DNA from: Denticeps clupeoides
Lineage: Eukaryota; Chordata; Actinopteri; Clupeiformes; Denticipitidae
NCBI RefSeq assembly: GCF_900700375.1
Contig: NW_021629852.1
Location: 1-64,000 of the forward strand
DNA length: 64,000 nucleotides
Reading direction: 5' to 3'
Positions 23,258 through 33,380 of this stretch are shown here, piece by piece. The notes beneath the pieces were generated by a model. It made no database searches, was not told the DNA's origin, and saw only the letters and a program-made list of their open reading frames with translations. Each line of letters begins with the position of its first letter. Positions within the stretch are counted from its first letter, which is position 1. The position numbers and the translations under genes were made by a program.

Positions 23258-23536
23258 TGCAGGTGTTATACCTGATTGACTTACTTTTTCAGTGATTTTT
23301 TTAAAAAATGTTCTATTTATTTATTTAGAGTCAGTTTTCCCAGTAATACGTTTTATTCCTTTTTATCATCATACAATATATATCTGACCAAACCATATAA
23401 AGCAGCCATCCATCAATAAACCGGTCAGAGAGTCAGGACAACAGCAAGAAAAAGACCGGAGTGAAATAAGAATGATAAAGTGAGATGCAGCTGGCTATAA
23501 TGACATTTTATATAAACTAACAGTAAATAGGTTCGC

Positions 23537-23542
23537 TTTATT
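23537..23542 (-). terminator. candidate poly(A) signal of clec3b
   Basis: AATAAA on the minus strand, about 300 nt past the clec3b stop codon. The cdcp1 and clec3b 3' ends converge here. Confidence 0.45.
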
Positions 23543-23577
23543 CATGCGCCTTTTTGTTTTTGCCCTGCAATGAGCCT

Positions 23578-23645
23578 TTTTGTAATGAGCCGCAGATATG
23601 CAGGAAGTGTGTTTTGTAATGAGCCGCAGATATGCAGGAAGTGTG
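23578..23645. repeat. 34-bp direct repeat, two copies
   Basis: TTTTGTAATGAGCCGCAGAT with the following ATGCAGGAAGTGTG occurs twice in tandem, in the clec3b 3' region. Confidence 0.9.
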
Positions 23646-23838
23646 CCATGTAGATGAAATTATGATCATCTTTGCTTTTGGTTTTTGCACCTCTGTCATT
23701 CCTTTGTCCCCTAATTACAGCTGTGAAATGTGAAAAGGCCAGAAAATCCACGTTGAAGAGAGAAACGATCAGTTACAGAAGTCAACGGTGCCATTATCTA
23801 GTGGGCCGAGGCGTCTACGTGAAGCAGGCCGTGATGGT

Positions 23839-24615
23839 TCACACGATGTTGAACTCGCAGACAGAAGCCCGCTCCTCTCTACAGTTCTCATCCAGCCACT
23901 TCCCACCGTCCCCAGCAGAGAGCACAGCACAATTCAGGGCGCGGTCACCACTGGAGCTGAACGAAGGGTCCCAGTTCTTGTAAGTCACGCTGGATCCGGT
24001 CTGGTCCGTCCAGACTCCCTCGGTTTGGATGTCGTTGATGCCCAACCAGATCTGCTCCTCGGGACCTATGGTCCGGCGGACGTAGTCGTGAAGCTTCTGG
24101 TTCTCGTCGTGGGATGATGGGGTGGCAAGGACCCCACCCTTGGCGTTGCAGTCCTCACTGGCTGCATGGTAGCGCTTCTTAGCCGCTTCAGCCAGAATGC
24201 ACTTGCCATAGAGTTTGTCTCCCTTTAAGCACACTGATGAAATGAGGAGAACATGAACATTTCAGTTCTGTTAAGGTGTAAAAGTGCATGGATTTGAACC
24301 AAAAGTAAACACGTTCATGTTAGAAACCCACCGATCTGCAGAGCCAGCTGCTCCTTCAGAAGATGAACCTCCTTTACAATGTCCAAGACCTGCAGCTGAA
24401 GATCCTTTAGGAGAGCGTTCTGCTGAGGTTCTGCTTTCCATGAGACAGTTTAGGCAGATTAGAGGCAGCAGGAGCTGAAAATATGACTATATGAATGAAG
24501 GTGAAAAGTTTTTACCATTTTTAACCATGTTCTTTGCAGGCATCTGTTGAGATGTAGAGTGACCCAAGAAGAGAAGGGTCACTCCAAGCAGGAGACAGGT
24601 GCGTCTGAAGTCCAT
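23839..24615 (-). CDS. clec3b: tetranectin-like C-type lectin (CLEC3B)
   Basis: Secreted trimeric C-type-lectin-domain protein; mammalian tetranectin binds plasminogen kringle 4 and matrix. Three exons: 24516-24615, 24332-24430, 23839-24233, in phase, 197 aa (human 202). Exon 1 encodes a signal peptide, MDFRRTCLLLGVTLLFLGHS, and a lysine-containing stretch. Exon 2 encodes the coiled-coil trimerisation helix (LQVLDIVKEVHLLKEQLALQ, where human has EVALLKEQQALQ). Exon 3 encodes the lectin domain with VCLKGDKLYGKC, IWLGINDIQTEGVWTD and NCAVLSAGDGGKWLDENC. Six domain cysteines are present. The start at 24615 begins the signal peptide; an upstream in-frame ATG would add an untypical 40 residues. 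The three-exon plan matches tetranectin, and the gene lies next to cdcp1 as in human. Confidence 0.94.
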
Positions 24616-25021
24616 GGATCTGGATGGAGAAGAGACACCCACAGAACTGCATTCAAAAGAAATGAACTTTACAGCTTGGGGGTTGGAGGTTGCGCGCCAT
24701 CCCAAAATCATGGTTAGGGCGGGGCACTTCACACGTGGTCAGACACACCCACCTGCAATCACTGAAGCTGCTGGTCTCTGGTCACCAAAAATTATGCTTC
24801 CAGCTCTGGTGTCTGTGGTTACAGGCAAGACTTGGAGAAGAATGGCTGATGGTATTCCATCTCAGAAGGTCTGAAACGGCTCCCCCAGGTCAGTTTTTCT
24901 GACATTCCGTCTATTTGGAGTGGTTTCAGTTTGCTGTTTCTGCTATTCTCTTCTCCTCAAGCTCTGGACATTTAATTAAAATACTGAGTGTCACCATACC
25001 CCAGCACTGTGTTTTAAAAAA
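24616..25021. other. clec3b upstream flank
   Basis: Unique sequence that should contain the clec3b promoter. No open frame or repeat was recognised before the LINE begins. Confidence 0.5.
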
Positions 25022-26665
25022 TCATAAAAAAGGATTTGGGACAATGGTCATCACTGTCCATGTCCCTGGTGGGACGTATTAATGCCGTTAAAATGAGTAC
25101 ACTTCCTAAATTTTTAAATCTTTTCCAATCTGTACCTGTTTTCATTCCCAAATCTTACTTTGGTGCTTTAGATTCAATTATATCTTCTTACCTTTGGAAA
25201 GGTAAACATCCACAATTGAATAAGTCCTTACTTCAAAGATCTAAAAGAGATGGCGGCTTGGCTCTGCCTAATTTTCGTTCTTACTACTGGGCAGCAAACA
25301 TTCGATCTGTCATCTTCTGGGCATATTTCCATAATCAACCTAATCGTCCTGCCTGGGTGGAAATGGAGATAAAGTCTGTAAAAAAATCTCTCTGTCTCTG
25401 CACTCCTTGGATCAGCACTGCCCATCTCCTCAATTAAATCAATCAACAATTCAGTTATTAGGCATACCTTGAGAGTATGGGCTCAGTTCAGAAAGCACAA
25501 TGGTCTTCTGGGCTTCTCTCTGTCCAGCCCTATCGTCTCTAACCATCTCTTCCAACCTTCTCCACATGATTCAGTGTTTCAGGAATGGTACAATAAGGGC
25601 ATCAAGCTTTGCAAAGATCTGTTTGTTGATCATAGGTTTGCATCATTTGAACAGCTTTCTAAAAGGTTTAACCTACCCAATTCCCATTTTTTCAGATACC
25701 TGCAAGTAAGACACTTTATTGGCTCTTTTTCCCTGAGGCTCCTGCAGTAAACATCCTAGATAATCTCCTGTTTGATCCTGCTGCGCAAAGGCCTAATATC
25801 CACTATTTACGGAGTTTGAGTTACACCCCTTTGTGTAAAATTAAAACTGCTTGGGAGAAAGATTTAAATTTGTCACTTTCAGATGGTACTTGGAATTAAA
25901 TTCTTAAGCTTGTCAACTCAACTTCCTTAAGTGCCCGCCACTCTTTATTACAGTTTAAGGTTTTACACAGGGCTCATTTATCCAAACTTAAATTCTCCCG
26001 TTTCTACCCAGACATTGATCCTAGCTGTGATAAATGTTAAAGCGGAGAGGCGTCTCTTATTCACATGTATTGGACATGCCCGAATTTGGAAAAATTCTGG
26101 AGGGACGTTTTTATAACCTAGTCGTACATACTGAAATGCAACCTTGAACCAGACCCTCTGATCGCTCTTTTTGGTATCACTGAAGAGGAAGATAAGCGTC
26201 TAACTCCAGCTAAACAGCATTTGTTATCTTTTGCAACACTCCTGGCCAGGCGTTCTCTTTTATTCAAGTGGAAGGATTCCACGTCACCCACTCACGCCCA
26301 GTGGCTCAGAGATATTATGTCCTGTTTTTCCCTGGAGAAGATTCACTACTCAATCCGTTATTCAGACTTGAAATTTCAACAGGTGTGGGGGCCCTTCCTC
26401 CGTTTATTTCATATACATTTATAGTTTGATTCCCTTCTTATTTAATTGTTTGTATGTTTGTTTTGCATACAGGACCAAAAACACTTCCAGCTCCATAGTC
26501 CTTTTATTTATTTTAAATGCCTGGCATCTAACCTTTATTATGCATGTAAAGCTGGCTTGGAGTCAGGGAGGGGAGGGGGGTGCTATAGGGTTTATAAAGG
26601 GGTTATAAAATAAAGTAAAGAGTAAACATTACATGGTTACCCTGTTATATCCCTGTTTAAAATCA
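25022..26665 (+). mobile_element. 5'-truncated L1-like LINE (end of ORF2 and 3' tail)
   Basis: Plus-strand frames give the C-terminal third of an L1/Tx1-type ORF2 protein: SLVGRINAVKMSTLPKFLNL, PVFIPKSYFGALDSIISSYL, RDGGLALPNFRSYYWAANI, then a later CDKC...SLIHMYWTCPNLEKFW cysteine/histidine motif. Several stops and frame changes break it. The 3' end carries ATCAATAAAAATATTG. The endonuclease and reverse-transcriptase core are missing, the usual result of incomplete reverse transcription. Dead copy. Confidence 0.88.
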
Positions 26666-27368
26666 ATAAAAATATTGTTTAAACTAGACTAAAAAAATCA
26701 TCCTGATCTGATGTTACCCGGCATGGCATGGCAGAGTGGAGGTTACAAGAATGAACAGTTTCTACTTTATTCACACTATTACTATTATAATAAGAGAATC
26801 TATTATACTAACTACTTACAATCAGTAGTTACAGGGACAGTCCCCCCCTGGACACACTCAGGGTTAAGAGCCTTGCTCAGGGACACAATGGTAGTAAGTT
26901 GGGTTACAGAAAACCCCAAAATAAAAGAAGGATCTTTCCTTTGATGTCTCTGTCTTGTTTCCTTCTCTTCGTGGGACCTCAAGCAAATGGCTGACGTTTG
27001 ACAAAGACATGGGGGAACCTCTTATGCAAGACAAAAGTACAGGATGCCTTGGACCTGGGACATCCATCTTACAGAAGCACGTGGGTCTACTGGCCTTCTA
27101 CAGGTGCTGAGTTCAGATCTTCAAAAACGAGCTAATTAAGCAACGCAAGCTGGTTTCAAACCTACTCGCATCCGTATGTAAACTGTTCAGATGACCAGCA
27201 GTTATCCTTCATCACAAAGCTGCCTTTTATGCCGAATTTATCAGTCAGGAGATTCTAATCATTACAAGTGTCCCCTGACTGTGCCAGCCACGTTAACTCC
27301 GATTAGAACAGATTCATTCAAATGGCAGAGATGTAAAAAAAACTGAAGAAAATGCCATTTAAAAAAAC
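26666..27368. other. intergenic, between LINE and exosc7 3' end
   Basis: Contains a SINE family B piece at 26812-26905. The rest is unique, with no gene seen. Confidence 0.6.
26812..26905 (-). mobile_element. SINE family B fragment (middle part)
   Basis: Contains AATCAGTAGTTACAGGGACA and CTTGCTCAGGGACACAATGG, the antisense of the family B centre. Confidence 0.8.
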
Positions 27369-27374
27369 TTTATT
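27369..27374 (-). terminator. candidate poly(A) signal of exosc7
   Basis: AATAAA on the minus strand only about 40 nt after the exosc7 stop codon, followed by A/T-rich sequence. Confidence 0.6.
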
Positions 27375-27412
27375 ACAAAAATACAACAAAGAACAAGAAC
27401 ATCTGTAGCGGC

Positions 27413-29706
27413 TCAACCCAGAAAGCCCACTTTCTGTCTCTTCTTCCCCAAACTTTCCTCTTCCTTCAGAAGCTCCATAAGAGGAGTGTGGAGTGCCTTT
27501 CCAACACGCTTCCCTGTCTGGAGGAACAGTAGAGAGATACCAAGTTCAGTTGATTTCGGTTCTGCTTGAACACAAACCAGAAACCGTTAAAAGCACAGAA
27601 CGACCTCGATCATCTCGAAAATGCTCTCTGGGTCCAGGCTGCCGCCCCCGAACTTCCTGACGCAGGTCACCGTTCCCCGGTGAGTGGTGGCGATGAGCAG
27701 ACTGGCCACGGAACAGGCCTTCTCCTGAAGAGTGGCGTCCACCACGTGCCTGTGGCCGATCTGCCATGATCATAAATCCATTACCAAGCGCAAAGCAAGC
27801 AGATAAACGATTTCTTATTTATTATCGCTCCGTACCTTGCATAGGGTGACTATGCAGGGCACGTTTTCCACGTTGAGCCTGACGCAGTCATACGGATCGT
27901 CCGACAGTTCAATCTCCTTCCCTCCCTCCTCATCTTCTGACAAATGGACTTTCGGAATTCTGTGTGAAAAAAACACCAGGGTCCAACAGAAATTCACATT
28001 CTTTCAATATGAGGAAAGTCGGTGTAAAAACTCACCGCGTGTTGAAGAGCGCTGCCTTGATGGCAATGGAAATGGCGTCAAACAGATTCCCATCACACTG
28101 GAGCAGCTGAGAGGGTTAAGCAGTTATGCACGCGTTAGTAAAATTATCTAAATCGGTGGGGCGTCAACCCAACATTGCTGCGCAATCAGAGCATCAGATG
28201 CAGAGATGCGTCAGTAAAGTTGGGAGTGAGTTCTGTATTCGACAGACCCTAATTCATAGCACTTCGCTGGATTTTACTCATTAAACAAAAACCCAGAAAT
28301 CTCCAATTTCACAACTTACACACACACACATTGTTTTTTTCAATTGCTGCATCTGATAAATTGTGAAAATGCTAAATAATGCAGGCACTCTTTGAATTTA
28401 AGGCGCTCACTGTGCCTTTGACTGTATGTAACATTTCAAGGGGGAAAGACAGGGACTGATTCTAAGGTCCCCTGACATTAACATTTTTTTCTGCTTTTAT
28501 ATTGGCGTTAGCATCCCCTAATACATTTACATTTACATGGGTTAGGCTTTAATTTTGAAACGTTAAACCATCAAAAGTGCAGAAAGTGCCTTAAATTCAA
28601 AGAGCGGCTGCATTATTTTATATTTTCACAATTTATTGGCTGTAGCAATTAAAAACAACAACGTGTGTGTGTGAAAGTTGACGGACATACATGACTTTGT
28701 GAAAATTGAGTTGTTTTTTTTTTGGTTTAATGAGTAAAATCCAGCGAAGACCTATGAATGTCTGTTGAATACAGAACTCACTGCAAACTGCACTGAGTGC
28801 CAGAGATGCCCTGCTCACCAGGACATCAACATAGAGAACCCAGCAGTGCTCTCCAGGGCTGATGCAGAGGCTGTGCAGGTCCACGCTCTGCTTGTTGCTG
28901 AAGACTTTATACAGGGTGTTGCTCAGCTCCAGGCCCAGCTCCTCGCCGCCGCGGCCCTCGAACTCCGGAGTGGCATTGGCAGAGCTGCAGAGAGAGCAGG
29001 ATAATTTTTTAAATACAATGTAAAAAAAAAAAAAAAAAAGGTCAGACATTACCATCAAAAAGAAGTGCAAAAAAGAGATGCATGTAGTGGCAGCAGAGAA
29101 ATCAATAAAGAACAATATAAAGTGATTGTCACATGTGATACAGAGCAGCACAGCACACGGTGCACATTTGTCCTCTGCATTCCTCTGCATTCAACCCATC
29201 ACCCTGAGTGAGCAGTGGGCAGCCATGACAGGCGCTTAACCGCTAGGCCACCACTGCCCCAGAGCATCGCCTCCCCAGCAGGGAATCGAACCCCGGTCTA
29301 CCGCGTGACAGGCGGGGATACTCACCACTATACTAACGAGGAGCTGCCAGTATGGAGGCATCATACGATTATTTGTAGAAAAGAATGATTGGATAGAAAA
29401 CTTGCCATAAAAATAGTTTCAGCAGAAAAAAAGCCAGGTCACTGCATCAAAAAAATCCCAACTGAGCCGCAAACTCACCAATCAACGAAAAATTCCAGGT
29501 AGCCTTGATCCGGCAGCGCCGGCCTGGGCTTCCCGACCTCGGCCTTCACCCCGACGAGCACGTCACTGTATCCCTGCACACAGGTCAGGTGTGACACCAT
29601 ATTCTGTGACCGTCGCATCTTGTGACCCCAGGGCCGCTGTTTTGGTGTATTTGTCGCATTTAAGATTATTTTCTCCGTGTTATTTCTGGTCCGTGCTATA
29701 TGGTTG

Positions 29707-29769
<63 letters not shown>

Positions 29770-31643
29770 CCTTCTCAAATAATTAGCATTTTGTGATAAA
29801 GTTCATTATTTCCTGTAATGTACTGATAAACATTAGACTTTCATATATTTTAGATTCATTACACACAACTGAAGGTAGTTCAAGCCTATTATTGTTTTAA
29901 TATTGATGATTTTGGCATACAGCTCATGAAAACCCAAAGTTCCTATCGCAAAAAAATTTGCATATCAGGAAAAGGTTCTCTAAACGAGCTATTAACCTGA
30001 TCATCTGAATCAACTAATTAACTCTAAACACCTGCAAAAGATTCCTGAGGCTTTTAAAAACTCCCAGCCTGGTTCATTACTCCAAACCGCATTCATGGGT
30101 AAGACTGCTGACCAGAAGGACATCGACACCCTCAAGCAAGAGGGTAAGACACAGAAAGAAATTTCTGAACGAATAGGCTGTTCCCAGAGTGCTGTATCAA
30201 GGCACCTCAGTGGGAAGTCTGTGGGAAGGAAAAAGTGTGGCAGAAAACGCTGCACAACGAGAAGAGGTGACCGGACTCTGAGGAAGATTGTGGAGAAGGA
30301 CCCATTCCAAGCAGTGGACTGAGTCTGGAGTAGAAACATAGAGAGCCACCGTGCACAGGCGTGTGCAGGAAACGGGCTACAGGTGCCGCATTCCCCAGGT
30401 CAAGACACTTTTGAACCAGAAACAGTGGCAGAAGCGCCTGACCTGGGAAATCAAAGTGCCAGAGTCTGGAGGAAGACTAGGCAGGGGGAAATGGCAAAAA
30501 TGCCTGAAGTCCAGTGTCAAGTACCCACAGTCAGTGATGGTCTGGGGTGCCATGTCAGCTGCTGGTGTTGGTCCACTGTGTTTTATCAAGGGCAGGGTCA
30601 ATGCAGCTAGCTATCAGGAGATTTTTGGAGCACTTCATGCTTCCATCTGCTGAAAAGCTTTACGAAGATGAAGATTTCATTTTTCAGCATGCCCTGGCAC
30701 CTGCTCACAGTGCCAAAACCACTGGTAAATGGTTTACTGACTATGGTATTACTGTGCTCAATTTGCCTGCCAACTCTCCTGACCTGAACCCCATAGAGAA
30801 TCTGTGGGATGTTGAGAGACGCAACACTCTGGATGAGCTTAAGGCCGCTATCGAAGCATCCTGGGCCTCCACAACACCTCAGCAGTGCCACAAGCTGATT
30901 GCCTCCATGCCACGCCGCATTGAAGCAGTCATTTCTGCGAAAGGATTCCGACCAAGTATTGAGTGCATAACTGAACATGATTATTTGAAGGTTGACTTTT
31001 TTTTTTTTTTGTATTAAAAATTTTTTGGTCTGATTAAATATGCTCATTTCTTGTCGGGGTTTCATTAGCTGTATGCCAAAACAATCTATATTAAAACTAT
31101 AAAAAGCCTTGAACTACCTTCAGTTGTGTGTAATGAATCTAAAATATATGAAAGTCTAATGTTTATCAGTACATTACAGGAAATAATGAACTTTATCACA
31201 ATATGCTAATTTTTTAGAAGGACTTGTGTGTGTGTCTAAAAGAGAAACACAAAGCTCGTACAGCGAACTGGTATCTGATCAACTGAACGAAACAGCGCCC
31301 CCTGGGGGCACAAAATACGACGGTCACAGAATGCGGCGTAACACCAGTCAGAAAATACAGCCGGACGCGGGACTGTCCTACCAGGGACACTTTAGCCGAG
31401 CCGTCCGTGTTGGACACAACGTCGGTCTCTATGTCCATGTGCCTGTAGTCCTCACAGCCTCGCCCGTCCACACGCAGGTCATCCTGAGACAAATCGAGAT
31501 TCATCATTTAAAACGGCCGATTTAATTCACTGATCACTTCGGTCAAATATCGGAGGCTTAAATCCACAGATTTCAGGGTAATTTACCCGCACTCCGTGTA
31601 AAATGTAGACTTTCTCAGCCTCGCTCACTTGCACAGTGGCCAT
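27413..31643 (-). CDS. exosc7: exosome complex component RRP42
   Basis: RNase PH-fold subunit of the six-member ring of the RNA exosome, which degrades and trims RNA in nucleus and cytoplasm; this subunit is structural in animals. Eight exons: 31587-31643, 31382-31483, 29479-29573, 28819-28984, 28036-28106, 27836-27959, 27605-27760, 27413-27517; all GT-AG and in phase, 291 aa, the same length as human. Conserved blocks: DDLRVDGRGCEDYRHMDIET, SDVLVGVKAEVGKP, ATPEFEGRGGEELG, ISPGEHCWVLYVDVL, GNLFDAISIAIKAALFNTR, ELSDDPYDCVRLNVENVPC and the C-terminal KKRQKVGFLG. The start ATG at 31643 gives MATVQVSEAEKVYILHGV, aligned with human MASVTLSEAEKVYIVHGV. Introns hold a fold-back element, a SINE, a tRNA-Asp-like sequence and a Tc1 element. 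Intact. Confidence 0.98.
28225..28782. mobile_element. fold-back (MITE-like) element in exosc7 intron 4
   Basis: About 558 bp whose ends are inverted copies of each other: AGTGAGTTCTGTATTC at the left and its complement at 28767-28782. The inversion continues inward (CTTCGCTGGATTTTACTCAT, complement at 28728-28749) and again deeper (CACTCTTTGAATTTAAGGC, complement near 28587-28608). It has no open frame. A clear target-site duplication was not found, so the exact ends and superfamily are open. Confidence 0.82.
29121..29260 (-). mobile_element. SINE family A copy, internally deleted
   Basis: Minus-strand copy with GGGGCAGTGGTGGCCTAGCG head joined almost directly to GCGCCTGTCATGGCTGCCCA and the tail. 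The B-box segment is missing. It ends 10 nt from the tRNA-Asp-like sequence. Confidence 0.88.
29271..29342 (-). tRNA. tRNA-Asp (GTC)-like sequence, probably a pseudogene
   Basis: Minus strand, 72 nt: TCCTCGTTAGTATAGTGGTG, then CCTGTCAC carrying the GTC anticodon, then GGTTCGATTCCC. The head and A box match tRNA-Asp. There is a mismatch at the base of the anticodon stem (C opposite T) and a wobble plus a mismatch at the inner end of the acceptor stem. No T run follows within 20 nt. It could still fold, but the changes and missing terminator argue against an active gene. Confidence 0.75.
29706..29766. repeat. (TA)n(CA)n microsatellite
   Basis: A TA run of about 10 units followed by a CA run of about 20 units, ending exactly where the Tc1 element begins. 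Confidence 0.95.
29765..31226 (+). mobile_element. Tc1-like transposon with internal deletions, in exosc7 intron 2
   Basis: About 1.46 kb with long imperfect inverted ends (CAGGTCCTTCTCAAATAATT at the left, complement of AATTTTTTAGAAGGACTTG at the right; similarity extends about 190 bp inward). The transposase is encoded on the plus strand. An N-terminal helix-turn-helix part (30095-30322: KEISERIGCSQSAVSRHL) is followed by later parts HRRVQETGYRCRIPQV, QHALAPAHSAKTTGKW and [15 protein letters not shown]. The stretch expected between RLTWE and KVPESGG, which includes the first catalytic Asp, is missing, as is a short piece after LWDV. Not able to move on its own. Confidence 0.93.
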
Positions 31644-32080
31644 GTTGCCATACGACCCGTGTCATCAGGGCGCGACGCTGCGGGCGACTTGCGTCATCAA
31701 GGCGCGACACTGTTTTTTTTTCACGGCGGCCGGTTTCTGTCCGAACTGGGATCAGTTTCTCCTCGACAGCAGCGCGGCTGGAACCGCGTTTAGAATGCAA
31801 TGAAACTGACCTGGAGTCAGAGGAAAGAACGTTGGGTTATTCCATTTGAAAACGCCACAAAATGTTCAGATGTTCAAACGAGTGTTCGCGGCGTTATTGA
31901 GCGGAGTTTCGGGTGTCGGTGTCCATGTGTGGGGTGGAGTAGAGGTGCGTTCATGTGCTAATTACAGATCATTCCGGACTCCAGGACTTCCTGGTCGCTG
32001 CTCGTCCGGGTGTCGGGAGGAAGGGAGGATTCCCGTGGCTGTTCCGCCGAAACCGAGGCGCGGGTCCCGGTGGGAGGTGA
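31587..32080. promoter_or_regulatory. CpG-rich, probably bidirectional promoter of exosc7 and zdhhc3
   Basis: Exosc7 starts leftward at 31643. A CG-rich stretch continues to about 32080, where GGTGGGAGGTGAGCGAG looks like the donor of a non-coding first exon of zdhhc3; the next zdhhc3 exon has an acceptor at about 33357, ahead of its start codon. A shared promoter is inferred from geometry only. Confidence 0.5.
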
Positions 32081-32411
32081 GCGAGCTGCTCTTCTCATTG
32101 TTACTCTACTATTATTATTTTTATTATGTTTATGATAATTATTCGCTGTGTGGACTGGTCAGTGTCGGGTGCTGATTCCAGCAGTTTCCCTTCCCTGGTG
32201 AAAGCGTGTGTTTACCGGGGTGGAGAAGGTGGAGGTTGGGTGTGGGTCTGCGGTTCTGGAGGTGTTTGTGTCTTTTGATGGGTCGAGATTTGTAGTAAAA
32301 ATGAAAACCGGAGGAGTTCTCCTTCCTCTAATCCAGTTCTTCTGGAAATCTTACAATCAGTAGTAACTTGTTGTACTTGTTCCCACTTGGACTAATAAAG
32401 GATCATCTTAA

Positions 32412-33166
32412 CAGGGACCGTGGTGGTAGTAGTCTATGAACCAGGAGACCCAGGTTCTTTACTTTACTTTGCAGACGCTTTTATCCAAAGCGACTTACAA
32501 GAGCAAGACACCAACACCATTCTCATTCAATTTCTATAGATTTCGAGTTTACAAAACTAAGAGCCCTGATAAGGCCTAACTTGTCAGAAAAAGAACATGC
32601 TCGGAAATTGTTAAGTGCTAGACGAGGAAATTATTTTAATTTGTGCAGTGCGTGTGCAAGTGTTAGATTGTCTGAAATACTGTTTGAATAAGTGGGTTTT
32701 CACCAGCCAGGGACAACCAAGGAGAACAGAGTTGATTGGAACCGGAGACCCCGTGAAGAGGGAATTTTCAGTCTCATTTCATTTGCAGATCTGAGAGGGC
32801 GTGCCGGAGTGTAGCTGGCTAGTAGTGTGTTGATATAAGAGGGTGCTCTTCCATTTACAGCCCTGTAGGCGAGCAACAAGGATTTGAACTCAATGCGAGC
32901 AGCTACCGGGAGCCAGTGGAGAGAGGTGAGAAGAGGCGTGACATGGGTGTATTTTGGCTGATTGAAGATGAGACGGGCTGCCACATTTTGGACCATCTGG
33001 AGTGGTTTTATGGTTACTGCAGAGGTTCTTCTGGTACTGTTCCTGTAACTTCTGTTTATAAGGCACTCTGGATAAGGGCATCTGGTAAATGCTGTAAATG
33101 TAAGTGTTCCTGCTCAGTGGTAGTAAGTGTGGTTTGAACCTGGCTTATAGGTGGCTGTGTTACCCC
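32412..33166. mobile_element. composite: SINE family B split by an L2-like LINE fragment
   Basis: A SINE B head (32412-32458, GTAGTAGTCTATGAACCAGG) stops at CCCAGGTTC. Then comes an antisense LINE fragment (32459-33009), and a SINE B tail follows (33020-33105, TTCCTGTAACTTCTG...CTCTGGATAAGGGCATCTGG), plus a short reversed SINE B piece up to 33166. The LINE piece, read on the minus strand, gives QNVAARLIFNQPKYTHV, LTSLHWLPVAARIEFKSLLL and YRAVNGRAPSYI, the end of an L2/CR1-type reverse transcriptase, and finishes with TGTAAGTCGCTTTGGATAAA. Confidence 0.85.
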
Positions 33167-33380
33167 AGCATGGTGCAAATCGTATAAAACCAGAACCTCA
33201 TGAATGCTGCATTATTCCTTCAAATTGATTGATTATTAATAATCTATGGATTGTGGCTGGGGCCGGGGCTCATGAGTGAGGAGGAGGAGCATCTGCTTTG
33301 TTTCCTGCTGTGCACTACGACTTTTTCACCGGACCCCTCTTTCTGCGTTTTCCCAGCATGCCCATCGGTTGCTCGCAAGA

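Noticed and set aside
33276-33380. Upstream in-frame ATG for zdhhc3
   Set aside because: An acceptor (TTTTCCCAG) falls inside this stretch, and the family N-terminus aligns from 33381.
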